Positions 1 through 8,506 of a DNA stretch of 64,000 bases are shown here, in pieces (positions within the stretch are counted from its first letter, which is position 1; each line of letters opens with the position of its first letter). The notes under the pieces are model-generated. The model had not been told where the DNA came from. It ran no database searches and was given only the letters and a program-made list of their open reading frames with translations. Source of the stretch: Chroococcidiopsis sp. CCMEE 29 (GTDB lineage: Bacteria; Cyanobacteriota; Cyanobacteriia; Cyanobacteriales; Chroococcidiopsidaceae); the NCBI RefSeq assembly GCF_023558375.1, contig NZ_CP083762.1, forward strand, positions 460,273-524,272, in the 5' to 3' direction. Both the position numbers and the translations under genes were made by a program.

Positions 1-2297
1 TGGTGCACAAATGCCTTGAGCGCTGCTGAATCCTTACCCCGATTATGCCCGCGTTGATTGTCTACACCAATTTGGGCATGGTGTTCTTCAATCAGATTCT
101 GGTGTTCGCGGACAAACTCCTTAGCCGCCTTACGATTGATGCCAAAAGTCTCCTCCAGTAGACCAACAGTAATAGCCCAAGTATCCTGAGGATGTTGTTG
201 GTTCCACTCACACATAGCAGCAAAGATACGTTTAGCTCGGTCTTTAGCTCCACCACTTCTAGCCAGTTTGGGTGTAGCCCCTCCTGAAATCTGAGTAGGT
301 GCAGTACTGGTAGTATCCTGCACTTGATGTTGTTGGGTCTGCTCCTGCACTTGGTTTTGGTCGCGCGGTACTGCGGGAGAGCCAGGGGTAGAATCAGCAC
401 CTCCAGCTTGTGTTGTAGTTGTTGCAGGCGTGGGGTTACTATCGCCTAAAAGTGCCGCTCTCGCTGCTTCAAATCGTGCCGCTGCCTGCTTAAGCTGCCA
501 ATTCTCTACTTTGAGGCGTTGGATCTCCTGCTGTAACTGGCTAGACTGCCCGACAGTAGCGAGCGCTTGCTCGCGTTGTTGCTTGAGCGTAGTGATTTCA
601 GCTTCAAGTGCTTCAATCCTGCCGGTGAGCCAACTTAAGGTTCTAGCTTGGTCTGCCACTACCTGAGTAATAACTGGATCGGTTGGGTGATTTTGAGCGG
701 TTTCTTCAGCAGCTTTAGAAGGTTCAGATTTTGCCTCGACCAGCTCTGGAGTAGGCTCTGGTGTTGCTTCATCAGCCTCTGGGGAGGCTTCAGCAGAGGC
801 AGCTTCAGCGACATCTATAGAGCCATTGAGCCGTGCTTCAACCCATTGCAGCAGGGCAGAGGTCTTCTCCTGCTGACTGTTGTACTCCCGGCAGAGGGCA
901 TTCAACACAGCTAGCCAGCGATTGTGCTCGTCCTTAAAGATTCTTAATAAACTATGTTGGCGTGGCGTGGCATCACTAGAGGTTGAGTCATTGGATATGG
1001 CGATCGCCTGTTCGCTCTGATTAGGGGTAGTTTTAGGGGATGTTTTAGAGGTAAGTTTGCTCTGCTCTACTTCTGCCCGTACAGGCTGGGCTGGTGGCAC
1101 TGGCTCTACAGACTCTAGTGGTGTTGTTGACTTCTCTTGGGTCACTGGCTGTGCTGGCTCTAGTTGTACTTCATCTTCACTCAAGGGAGGTAGCCCCTTA
1201 GCATCCAGTAGCACTCCCTGACCTTCTAAGGGTTGACCCTTCTCGTTGACTAGTCGGTAGTGGAAATAGTGGCTAGTAGCTATGCTGTTTGGTGCAGCCT
1301 GCTGTTGGTCAAGCACGTGTCCGAGATAGTGCTGGAGAAACCTGTGCTCGTGTTTGGTGGGAGGGCAGAAGAAATGAATAGCGATTGCCCCATAGACTCC
1401 TCTAAGCCGGTGAATTGAAACTGTCTTTTTGCCAGCCAGCACGGGCACAATACCGCTGTCCTGAAACAAGCACTTTACCTCTCGGTCAATACGAGTATTC
1501 AGCACTCGTATTCTTGGGTCTTTACTATCAACCCCTTCTAACTGTTGGATGGCAGGCAGTGTGCGAAACCGTTCGATGCCCTCTAGCACCTGGGTAGCAG
1601 GTATGAGCGTGAGAATATCGAATGCAGATGCCGCATCGCCTTGGGTTGTCTGCTTTTTCTGCTGTCCCTGAAAGTGCAAAAGGTAGGAGTGGTGGGTCTG
1701 TTGAAACTGACCTTTACTAATCACCTCGGTGTGCCGCCTACCTGTCAGTGCAGCCAGAGCGATCGCTAGCTGTCGCTCGTCGTTTGATGCCAGTAATTCA
1801 ACAGCTGTATCTAGGTAGCGCTGCAGTGGTACGGGTTGTAGGTTGTCTTGTCTGCTATTATTAGCTGCTGTACCTTCCCCACGAATCTGCTGGTAGATAG
1901 CTTGGTCGTATTTGAGGTAGTCAAGAGCAAAATGTTCCTGTGTTTGTCCAGGTTCTCCAGTATTGCGCTTAGTCCAAGCAACTACATGACTATTTTCATT
2001 ACTTAGGGGTAGAGTGCCTGTTTTAATGGCATCCTTGATCAGTTGGCGGTATAGGGGCAGCTGGTTGCCAGCGATCGTAGCTTGGGGATAGCCCTCTTCC
2101 AACAATGCAATTTCTGCCTCACACAAAGCCCTGATATCTGCCTGGGAGTTGAGCAATCTTAATCGGTCAACAAAATTTAGTGCTAGTTGTTCTAGCTCCT
2201 GTTTGGAGAGCTTGGTGCGATCGCCTTTTTCGATGTGCTGACGGTATCGGGCAATAATTTCTTCTCTACTGAGGTCAAACTGAGTGGCGTTGCTCAT
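1..2297 (-). CDS. Telomere resolvase (protelomerase)-like tyrosine recombinase, C-terminus beyond window
   Basis: One frame stays open from the ATG at 2297 through the left edge, about 765 codons without a stop. Motifs of the tyrosine recombinase/telomere resolvase fold appear in order: TGRRHTEV (R187/R188), HRLRG (H296, R299), HYLGH (323-327) and SHYFHYR with candidate nucleophiles Y344 or Y347. A Pro/Glu/Gln-rich linker follows, then a probable coiled coil near residues 556-616 and a basic tail from about residue 680. Known resolvases (TelK, ResT, TelA) cut replicated telomeres and reseal them as hairpins; the arrangement here resembles them more than phage integrases or XerC/D. A 5.5-kb palindrome 5.6 kb downstream supports this role. 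A divergent integrase-like recombinase is the alternative. No strong ribosome site precedes the ATG. Confidence 0.72.
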   Translation of the reverse strand, partial: MSNATQFDLSREEIIARYRQHIEKGDRTKLSKQELEQLALNFVDRLRLLNSQADIRALCEAEIALLEEGYPQATIAGNQLPLYRQLIKDAIKTGTLPLSNENSHVVAWTKRNTGEPGQTQEHFALDYLKYDQAIYQQIRGEGTAANNSRQDNLQPVPLQRYLDTAVELLASNDERQLAIALAALTGRRHTEVISKGQFQQTHHSYLLHFQGQQKKQTTQGDAASAFDILTLIPATQVLEGIERFRTLPAIQQLEGVDSKDPRIRVLNTRIDREVKCLFQDSGIVPVLAGKKTVSIHRLRGVYGAIAIHFFCPPTKHEHRFLQHYLGHVLDQQQAAPNSIATSHYFHYRLVNEKGQPLEGQGVLLDAKGLPPLSEDEVQLEPAQPVTQEKSTTPLESVEPVPPAQPVRAEVEQSKLTSKTSPKTTPNQSEQAIAISNDSTSSDATPRQHSLLRIFKDEHNRWLAVLNALCREYNSQQEKTSALLQWVEARLNGSIDVAEAASAEASPEADEATPEPTPELVEAKSEPSKAAEETAQNHPTDPVITQVVADQARTLSWLTGRIEALEAEITTLKQQREQALATVGQSSQLQQEIQRLKVENWQLKQAAARFEAARAALLGDSNPTPATTTTQAGGADSTPGSPAVPRDQNQVQEQTQQHQVQDTTSTAPTQISGGATPKLARSGGAKDRAKRIFAAMCEWNQQHPQDTWAITVGLLEETFGINRKAAKEFVREHQNLIEEHHAQIGVDNQRGHNRGKDSAALKAFVH

Positions 2298-3366
2298 GGG
2301 TGCTGTTAGGGGCTAAGGATGAGAGATGAGAAGTAGGTAGGTGGAGTCAAGTTTTGAGCAATTTCTAGCACCGTGTTGGGTAGCAGGTTTTGAATGGATT
2401 GCTCCTGTGTACAGTCGAACATGCCCACCCCCAAGGCTTCTCAGTTTAAGCGTACAGAGTGGCATTTGACTGTAGCATCCAAAGAAGCAATCGCGTTTCA
2501 AGCCTCTTGCTTCTCTGCATTGTGGCTGAGAGGTGGTTAACAGGTAGTGGAGGAGATTTATCCAACTATCCCGTTCAATTAATTCATACAATTATACTCG
2601 ATAGATATGCGTTTATATCATATAGCTATACGATGTAGATAGGTAGAGTATACAGTTATAGCGAAAAATGCAGCTATTGCTGCTTGCAGTTGAATATTAT
2701 TAGGATTCAGGTAATTGCTGGGAATATTAGCATACGGCAATTGCAGAGGATTACAGGGGGTAAGAGCTGCAAATTCAGGGGTGTGCAGCAGGGGGGCGTG
2801 TAAGTCTTTCCCAGCCTGCACGAGGCTCTAATTATAGACGGTAAGCAAGGTTACTGGCGGTAGCGATCGCCTTCAACTCCCAGTAAAGTGGCAGCGTTGT
2901 AGTGAAAGGTCGAGCCATGCACAAGTGTAACTGCTCCAGGTGGTGAGCGATCGCATGCTAGTTACAGTTCAAGCAAATTGAGTCAGCGCTTGCAGAAATT
3001 GAGCGGCAGTCGCAGAAACAGACAGCTGAATTTTGAGATGTAATTAGGGATAGGGGGGTTCTTAAAGCAGGGAGCAAGCGATCGCCTGTTTGAGTTGAAA
3101 TAGCAAGGAGCGAGTGTAAGCAATGAAAGGAGGCTGTAGCTGTATGTGTATAAATTGAAGAAATTGTACGGTTAATGGCAGGTAACTCTAATTCGAGTTG
3201 TCGAGTTGTATAAATTCGATGATCAGCGCTGCAAAAAAGCGCTCGACTCGTGTTTGACCCTGACTTGTAGCGATCGCGTGTGTCTCAAGGGGTGGGAATC
3301 AAACCATCCTGCAGCCATTGCATCATCTGGAAAGGATGAGCGATCTGGAGGACATGGGTTGGGGCG
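2298..3366. other. Intergenic region upstream of the resolvase gene
   Basis: No convincing gene is visible in about 1.07 kb. The part next to the resolvase gene is AT-rich around 2580-2660, with several TATA-like stretches that could hold its promoter. TGTAC words occur near 2413 and 3163, and HIP1 sites are scattered through it. A short minus-strand reading frame near 3291-3367 could be the tail of a lost gene; its family is not recognisable. Confidence 0.4.
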
Positions 3367-3507
3367 GGTATTGTCAACTTAACTCAATTTAGCCCTGTTT
3401 ATTGAGAATAAGTGCCTCTGGAGTCACGAAATAATCAGTATTCCAGCCTCTGCAAATTAGCTATTTTCTCAATAAGCAAGCCGCTAGACAGTTAAGTTGA
3501 CAATACC
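3367..3507 (+). repeat. 141-bp MITE-like element, copy 1
   Basis: The element starts GGTATTGTCAACTTAACT and ends with the exact reverse complement, an 18-bp terminal inverted repeat. Subterminal TTATTGAGAA/TTCTCAATAA forms a second inverted pair. A second 141-bp copy with only a few differences lies at 61671-61811 in opposite orientation, and a 14-bp end fragment lies at 56539-56552. It has no coding capacity, so it would be moved in trans. No target duplication is evident, and the flanking tnsB is cut at its right edge, so a rearrangement has taken place here. Confidence 0.85.
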
Positions 3508-4093
3508 TTGTCTGATGCGACGAGCGCGGCGAATAGTGTACCGAGGTGGGTATATCCAATTTGCTAACTTGACTTACCAGGGAGAGCATTTAGCAGGATA
3601 TGCCGGAGAAGCGATGGTTGTGCGCTATAATCCGCGAGATATTACCACGATTTTGATTTACCAGGTGCAAGGCTCATTGGAGGTGTTTTTGACTCGTGCC
3701 CATGCAATCGGCTTAGAAACCGAGTCATTGTCATTTGCCGAAGCTGTGGCAATCAGCCGACGTCTCCGCCAAGCTGGCAGTGTTGTAACTAACCAATCGT
3801 TACTAGCTGAAGTGCGCGATCGTGATGCAACGGTCAATAAATTGCAACGCCAAAACAAGAAAAAGCGAAACACAAATAATATTTCTAGACAAGTTTTTGA
3901 GCGAATGCCAGCAACAAACACTTTGATTGAAAAAGTAGAAGTGGAAGCACAAACTTCACATCTAGTGATGGAAACATCTTCTTCTGAGGAAGAGGATGAT
4001 AGTGATGCAGAAGTAGTCAAACCAACAAAGCCTGTGCCCAATGTTCGTGTGTATGACTACGAGGAACTGAAACGGGAGGCTGGATTTTGGTAA
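3508..4093 (+). pseudogene. tnsB: tnsB C-terminal fragment of a type V-K CAST-like transposase
   Basis: The reading frame enters directly from the MITE-like element with CLMRRARRIVYRGGYIQF, then QGEHLAGYAGE, PRDITTILIY and LSFAEAVAISRRLR. This matches the Mu-type C-terminal beta-barrel and tail of TnsB from type V-K CRISPR-associated transposons. The DNA-binding and catalytic DDE parts, roughly the first two thirds of a protein usually near 580 residues, are absent. A TTG inside the repeat (3497) could start translation, but no active transposase could result. The stop overlaps the start of the next gene by 7 bases, as in an intact tnsB-tnsC-tniQ operon. Confidence 0.8.
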
Positions 4094-4932
4094 CTCCAGC
4101 TAACCAAAAAATTGAGATTATTGTTCCACCAGATCCAGAGCGCAGTAGTGAGATTGATAATGCTCAACTTGAAATTGAGCGGTTACGACGGCGCTGTATT
4201 GTGGAATTAGAGCATGTACAACAGTTTCATAGATGGCTAGATGGCAAGCGCCTGTGTCGTACTGCTTGCCGTGTGATTGGAGAATCTCGAACTGGAAAAA
4301 GCGTTGCCTGTGATGCCTATCGGTTGAGGCATTCTTTTGTACAGACATCTTCTAATGCTCCAATTGTCCCAGTTGTTTATTGGCACTCACCGCCAGAGGC
4401 GGGTCCGCGTGAACTATTTATTGGTATCCTAGACTATCTGAAATATCAAATTACGCGCGGCACAATTGCCGAGGTGCGCGAGCGTTTATATCGGATTCTC
4501 AAAGCCTGTGGTGTGGAGATGATTATCCTCGACGAAGCGCATCGTCTACGTCCAAAAACATTTTCAGAAATTCGTGACATCTTTGACCAACTAGAAATTG
4601 CAGTCGTACTTGTGGGAACAGACCGACTTGATGCGGTGATTCGGCGTGATGAACAGGTGTATAACCGCTTTATGGCATGTCATCGCTTTCATCGCCTCAG
4701 TGCGTTGCAGCTTGAGGAAACGACAGCAATTTGGGAGGCACACGTGTTGAGATTGCCTCAATCTTCAAATTTAACCAGTGAAAAAATACAGTTGCTTTTA
4801 GCAAAAGCAACTCGTGGTTATGTTGGGCTACTCGACCGCATTCTTCGTGAAGCAGCGATCCTGGCTTTAGAACGTGGACAATCACGTATTGATTTTACCT
4901 TGCTCAATCAGGTAATAGGGGAGTATCTATGA
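4087..4932 (+). CDS. tnsC: TnsC-like AAA+ ATPase, type V-K CAST-like
   Basis: The 281-residue protein has a Walker A GESRTGKS (65-72) and a Walker B MIILDE (145-150), followed by AHRLRP, VVLVGTDRLDAVIRRDEQV and RGYVGLLDRILREAA. This pattern and length match TnsC of type V-K CRISPR-associated transposons (about 276 residues), the ATP-dependent filament linking target recognition to TnsB. The TTG at 4087 overlaps the end of tnsB. The frame is intact, but its partner TnsB is broken, so function is doubtful. A TniB-type protein of a related Tn7-like element is the alternative. Confidence 0.85.
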   Translation: MVTPANQKIEIIVPPDPERSSEIDNAQLEIERLRRRCIVELEHVQQFHRWLDGKRLCRTACRVIGESRTGKSVACDAYRLRHSFVQTSSNAPIVPVVYWHSPPEAGPRELFIGILDYLKYQITRGTIAEVRERLYRILKACGVEMIILDEAHRLRPKTFSEIRDIFDQLEIAVVLVGTDRLDAVIRRDEQVYNRFMACHRFHRLSALQLEETTAIWEAHVLRLPQSSNLTSEKIQLLLAKATRGYVGLLDRILREAAILALERGQSRIDFTLLNQVIGEYL

Positions 4933-5408
4933 TGGAAGTTCAGCCCTGGGTTTTTCATGTACAAGCATACCCACAAGAAAGTTTTGGGCATTTTCTCGGT
5001 CGATTTCGCCGCGTCAATTATCTGAGCATTAAAACATTAGCTGAACACTTGGGCATTCGATATGAGTGGGTGGCAGCGTGGGAAGTACCCTCACGTCGTC
5101 GAAACCCAACCGAGTTACAATTGATTGCCTTATCTAAATTGGTGAGCATTTCGCCGCAGCAACTGCAACAGATGTTGCCACCACAGCAGTTGCATCTTGC
5201 CACCCGATTATGTCCTGTTTGTTATATAGAAGCCCCTGTACATCAAGCCAAATGGCAGCGAGCCGGAATTGATGTTTGTGATCGTCATCAACTGCCTCTT
5301 TTGTCTGCTTGCTCAGCGTGTGGAACTGGCTTTCGGACACCTGCGTTGTGGGACAACCGAGAGTGTGAATACTGTGGATTGCTCTTTGAGGAAATGACCG
5401 TAGGTTGA
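4929..5408 (+). CDS. tniQ: Small TniQ, type V-K CAST-like
   Basis: The 159-residue protein begins MMEVQPWVFHVQAYPQESFG, typical of TniQ, followed by a helix-turn-helix region and a zinc-binding stretch with CPVC, C-x2-H (DVCDRH), CSACG and CEYCG. Short TniQ proteins of 160-170 residues are a hallmark of type V-K CASTs; TniQ of type I and classic Tn7-like elements is longer. The ATG overlaps the tnsC stop (ATGA), indicating translational coupling. No cas12k, CRISPR repeat or tracrRNA is recognisable nearby. Confidence 0.8.
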   Translation: MMEVQPWVFHVQAYPQESFGHFLGRFRRVNYLSIKTLAEHLGIRYEWVAAWEVPSRRRNPTELQLIALSKLVSISPQQLQQMLPPQQLHLATRLCPVCYIEAPVHQAKWQRAGIDVCDRHQLPLLSACSACGTGFRTPALWDNRECEYCGLLFEEMTVG

Positions 5409-5418
5409 ATAAACTCGG

Positions 5419-5700
5419 TTAGACTGTTGCAAGTAAGAGCTTGATTACCCAAGTGATTTCTCTGCCACTGGTGGGTTCATGTTTTTGTTGAAATTGGCGT
5501 TTAAGTTGTTTGAGTAGGTCTTGTTGCTGCAAGATATCTGGTGAATACGTCCATTGTGCGGGCGTTAGTCTTCGAGAAATAATCGCATGTTCAAGTTCTA
5601 TTTTCTCAGTGTTGAGTGCCATGCAAGCGGCCAAAAAAGCGGGTTGTAACTCCTGGATTTGTCGTTCTAGCTCACACAACTGAACTCCCGGATTTCTCAC
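5419..5700 (-). pseudogene. Unrecognised 93-codon frame, probably 5'-truncated
   Basis: The frame converges on tniQ and encodes a largely helical, charged product (ELERQIQELQPAF, TPAQWTYSPDILQQQDLLKQLKRQF). I do not recognise the family. Its first codons lie in CCCGGATTTCT, which matches the opposite end of the neighbouring IS1380-type element, so the native start was probably lost to that insertion. It could be cargo of the decayed CAST element. Confidence 0.4.
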
Positions 5701-7456
5701 AAACCTTTAGGAATCGACCATTTTGACTGACTTGAGCTTCGGTTTTGGCTTTCTTCAAGAATTGGCTGAATTTTCTGACAAACAAACTCATTAATTGAGT
5801 AAAATTTGCCTGGTTTGACAGGTGTAGGACAACCAATAAACGGGTAAATTGACTTCGAAGACCAATTTGATCATGAAAAAACTCTGGTCACGAGAGGTCA
5901 ACCAGTAAGAAAGCACAAAGAATAGATGACAACAGGTACAGGTAACTCAGCTCGTATTGGGTAACGACTGCAATTTTCTGTAAGCAGTAGCAAAAACTGT
6001 TTGGCAGGGACAGGCACTGCTAATAGCAATTAGAACCCGACGAACGCTGATGCGTATTTGTGCCCCGAGTTTCAGCAGTTTGGTACGAATGGTGCCCAGT
6101 TGTGCAGTGGCTAACTCAGTTTGGCTTAGGCAGTGTTGGCGCAGCGCCTGCATTAAGACATAGGCAACGGAGGAAAACCACAAGCGCAGTTGATTAGCAT
6201 CGAAGGCATGAGCCGAGGTGCGATCACTGAATAGGTCCAATTGGTGTTCCTTGAGCCGATTCTCCATGTCCCCACGAGGACAGTAGTAGTCAGTGTAGAG
6301 AGAACTAGGGATGACCTGATGAGCAGGAAGTGAGGTGACGACAAAGCGACGCTTGGCACCATCTGCATCATAGGTCAGCTTGCATACTACCCGCCGATAT
6401 CGACTCCACGAATCTAAGGTGCGGTAGGAGAGGGAACGAAACCAGGGTGTGGGTCGCAGTGGAGGCGCAACGGTTTGACAGCGTTCGAATTCAGCTTTGG
6501 CTTTGCTTTCCAGCTCATGGGTCATGCGCTGGAGCCGTTGATTACTGGGGAGTCCTAACACATAGTCCACGTTATGCTCTTCACACCAACTCATGATCTC
6601 GTCCCTGGCATAGGCACTGTCGCCGCGCACAATAATCTGAGTCTTTGGCCAGCGTTGTTGAATCTGAGGGACAATCCGTTGTAACTCCTCTAACGCTCCC
6701 GCTGCTGGGTCCACATTACTAGGGCGGAGTTTGGCTGCAAGTAAGTGATGACCACAAAAAATCAGCAAGGGAGCATAGCACTCGTGGTTGTAGTAGCCAT
6801 TGAAGAAGGCTTGCTCTTGTTGTCCGTGTACAGGATCATCGGTCACATCCATGTCAACAAAGATGCGCCCAGGTACTGGACCAGACAGGTTGAAGAACAA
6901 GTCAATCAACAGTTGCTCAATTGCTTGGGGCTTGAGCGCAATGCGCAAATAACGGTCTTTGGCACTGATGTCCTTTGGACTCTTAGCCTGCTCCAAACGA
7001 TTGAGTGTACTCTTACCTGCCAATGGGGCACAGCGAGGGTGTTGGCTGTCTAAATTACCTACGGCAATGCCAAACATCGGGTCAGTGCGCAGACAGTCGT
7101 GGTCATTCACGTCTTCATAACCCTGCACCAAACCGTAAACCCGTTGGGCTATCAGGTCCTCTAGAGAGTGTTGCACTCGCTTTGGGTCTCGATGGTCTTC
7201 AAAGCATTTAGCAAACCGCTTAGTTATGCGGTAGTGTCGGTCAAGTTGGGCAACCAAGGCTAATCCAGCATCAGAAGTGATCTGACCGCCAGTAAAATCA
7301 GCAGTGACTTGGCGGCGTCCGATTTGACCAAACTGATAAATTCCGGGTGGCAACTCTGTTTTTGTCGGGACCATGAGTTGAAACAAGGAGCATTGTCATG
7401 AAAACATTTTCCCAGCTGAGTTCCTCTGTTGTCCTCTACTTCATAAGAAATCCGGG
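5687..7456 (-). mobile_element. IS1380-family insertion sequence
   Basis: A full-length IS1380-type transposase lies between CCCGGATTTCT (5687-5697) and AGAAATCCGGG (7446-7456), an 11-bp inverted pair giving an element of about 1.77 kb, normal for the family. No matching target duplication was found, so the exact ends are provisional. The right end abuts a regulatory motif at 7470. Confidence 0.65.
5947..7374 (-). CDS. IS1380-family transposase
   Basis: About 475 residues from the ATG at 7374; a TTG four codons upstream is a weaker option. Signature stretches of the family are FTGGQITSDAGLALVAQLDR, DHRDPKRVQHSLEDLIAQRV and GYEDVNDHD near the N-terminus, then FVDMDVTDDPVHG, IIVRGDSAYAR and YTDYYCPRGDMENRLKEHQ in the DDE/RNase H-like core. 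The frame is intact, so the element may be active. Confidence 0.92.
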   Translation of the reverse strand: MVPTKTELPPGIYQFGQIGRRQVTADFTGGQITSDAGLALVAQLDRHYRITKRFAKCFEDHRDPKRVQHSLEDLIAQRVYGLVQGYEDVNDHDCLRTDPMFGIAVGNLDSQHPRCAPLAGKSTLNRLEQAKSPKDISAKDRYLRIALKPQAIEQLLIDLFFNLSGPVPGRIFVDMDVTDDPVHGQQEQAFFNGYYNHECYAPLLIFCGHHLLAAKLRPSNVDPAAGALEELQRIVPQIQQRWPKTQIIVRGDSAYARDEIMSWCEEHNVDYVLGLPSNQRLQRMTHELESKAKAEFERCQTVAPPLRPTPWFRSLSYRTLDSWSRYRRVVCKLTYDADGAKRRFVVTSLPAHQVIPSSLYTDYYCPRGDMENRLKEHQLDLFSDRTSAHAFDANQLRLWFSSVAYVLMQALRQHCLSQTELATAQLGTIRTKLLKLGAQIRISVRRVLIAISSACPCQTVFATAYRKLQSLPNTS

Positions 7457-7469
7457 GGGCTCTCTAAAA

Positions 7470-7535
7470 CCATAAGAATCTGACAAATCGTCGTAAGAAT
7501 CTGAAAGCAGTCAAGCATTGGAACTCAATACACTT
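7470..7535 (+). promoter_or_regulatory. Shared regulatory motif, site A
   Basis: CGTAAGAATCTGAAAG, then CAAGCATTGGAACTCA and TACACTTT (7492-7535). A second TAAGAATCTG half lies 21 bp upstream (7473), two helical turns away. Near-identical blocks occur at 35795-35840, 33804-33847 and 44976-45016, each beside a detoxification-type unit, and one directly follows an AraC-family remnant. It is probably an AraC-type operator/promoter. Here it lies over 200 bp from the next start codon, so its own target may have been lost. Confidence 0.55.
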
Positions 7536-7648
7536 TAGATAAATCGAACCAGGAGCATCCCATACAGATAGCACCTTATATAGAGCAATAGATAACTGCC
7601 ACAGACTTTTGCTACTCCAGACGGCACGGACTGAAAAGGATATTCCCC

Positions 7649-7734
7649 GCATTTCTCAAATAACAGATTAGTCACCTGGTAGAAGTGTCATCCTAGCTGT
7701 CTGGCGGCGATTTCTTGAAAACAACACACTGTCT
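7649..7734 (+). repeat. 86-bp direct repeat, upstream copy
   Basis: This block, starting GCATTTCTCA and ending ACACACTGTCT, recurs at 8369-8454 in the same orientation with roughly 88% identity. The two copies bracket the SnoaL-like gene. This looks like a tandem duplication or recombination footprint that could let the gene be lost or gained. Confidence 0.75.
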
Positions 7735-7756
7735 TAAATCAGGAGATTACACCAAC

Positions 7757-8356
7757 ATGGTTCAAGAGCAAACTGTAAACAAACCAGAAAATGTACAGGC
7801 AACCCCCAACCTGACACCCGCTCAGGAAGCTTTGCAAGCACTCTGGGAAAAGCATGTGGGGTACGAGTTTGGTACTCACAGCACTGAAGATGCTCTCGCT
7901 ACGATGGTTGAGGACGCTTACGTGAATCACGTTCCGGTCATGACTGGGGGAGTCGGAAAAGCAGCAGTGGGTGAGTTTTATTCCAAATACTTCATTCCAC
8001 AGATCCCGCCAGACTTCGAACTAGTTCCGATTTCGCGCACGATCGGGACTGATCAACTCGTCGATGAAATGGTGGCTAAGTTCACTCATACTATCCAGAT
8101 GGACTGGATGCTACCCGGCGTTGCTCCGACCGGGAAACGGGTTGAAGTGCCGGTGGTCGCGATTATTCGGTTTCGTGACGGCAAGCTAGCCCATGAGCAC
8201 ATCTACTGGGATCAGGCGAGTGTACTGGTTCAACTCGGCTTGCTTAATCCTGGTACGCTGCCCGTTGTGGGCATTGACAGTGCGCGTAAGGCGCTCGATC
8301 CGAACTTGCCCTCAAACACACTAATTCATTGCGCCAGCGATGGCGACTCAGCATGA
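7757..8356 (+). CDS. SnoaL-like / NTF2-fold protein
   Basis: 199 residues from the ATG at 7757, preceded by AGGAGA at 7741-7746; an upstream in-frame ATG at 7715 lies inside the 86-bp repeat and is less likely. ALWEKHVGYEF, MVEDAYVNHVPVMTGGVG, FHDGKLAHEHIYWDQ-like FRDGKLAHEHIYWDQ and the overall length fit SnoaL-like polyketide-cyclase/NTF2-fold proteins, which bind small hydrophobic molecules; the substrate cannot be inferred. The right end of the gene lies inside the giant palindrome, and a 5'-truncated identical copy exists at 12911-13372. Confidence 0.8.
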   Translation: MVQEQTVNKPENVQATPNLTPAQEALQALWEKHVGYEFGTHSTEDALATMVEDAYVNHVPVMTGGVGKAAVGEFYSKYFIPQIPPDFELVPISRTIGTDQLVDEMVAKFTHTIQMDWMLPGVAPTGKRVEVPVVAIIRFRDGKLAHEHIYWDQASVLVQLGLLNPGTLPVVGIDSARKALDPNLPSNTLIHCASDGDSA

Positions 8357-8368
8357 AATACAACACCG

Positions 8369-8454
8369 GCATTTCTCACTAACAGATTAGTAACCTGGTA
8401 GTAGTGCCATCCTAGCTGTATGAGCGCCAATTTCTTGAAAACAACACACTGTCT
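8369..8454 (+). repeat. 86-bp direct repeat, downstream copy
   Basis: Second copy of the block at 7649-7734, immediately after the SnoaL-like stop codon. It lies within the palindrome arm, so a mirror copy also exists at 12813-12898. Confidence 0.75.
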
Positions 8455-8478
8455 ATTTTGACTTAGCAGTCAAAATAG
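8453..8478 (+). terminator. Hairpin after the SnoaL-like gene
   Basis: CTATTTTGACT, loop TAGC, AGTCAAAATAG form a perfect 11-bp stem 97 bp after the stop codon. No clear T-run follows, so it may be a bidirectional or weak terminator between this gene and the convergent 48-codon frame. The mirror copy is 12789-12814. Confidence 0.5.
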
Positions 8479-8506
8479 AGTTAAACATAAGCTCTATCTA
8501 GTTTTC

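Noticed and set aside
2313-2821. Two minus-strand frames of 92 and 67 codons upstream of the resolvase
   Set aside because: No ribosome site, no recognisable domain, low-complexity composition; better seen as promoter region.
5701-5858. Open minus-strand stretch PTPVKPGKFYSINEFV... as a gene
   Set aside because: It lies inside the probable IS1380 element, has no start codon after the preceding stop, and no recognisable family.
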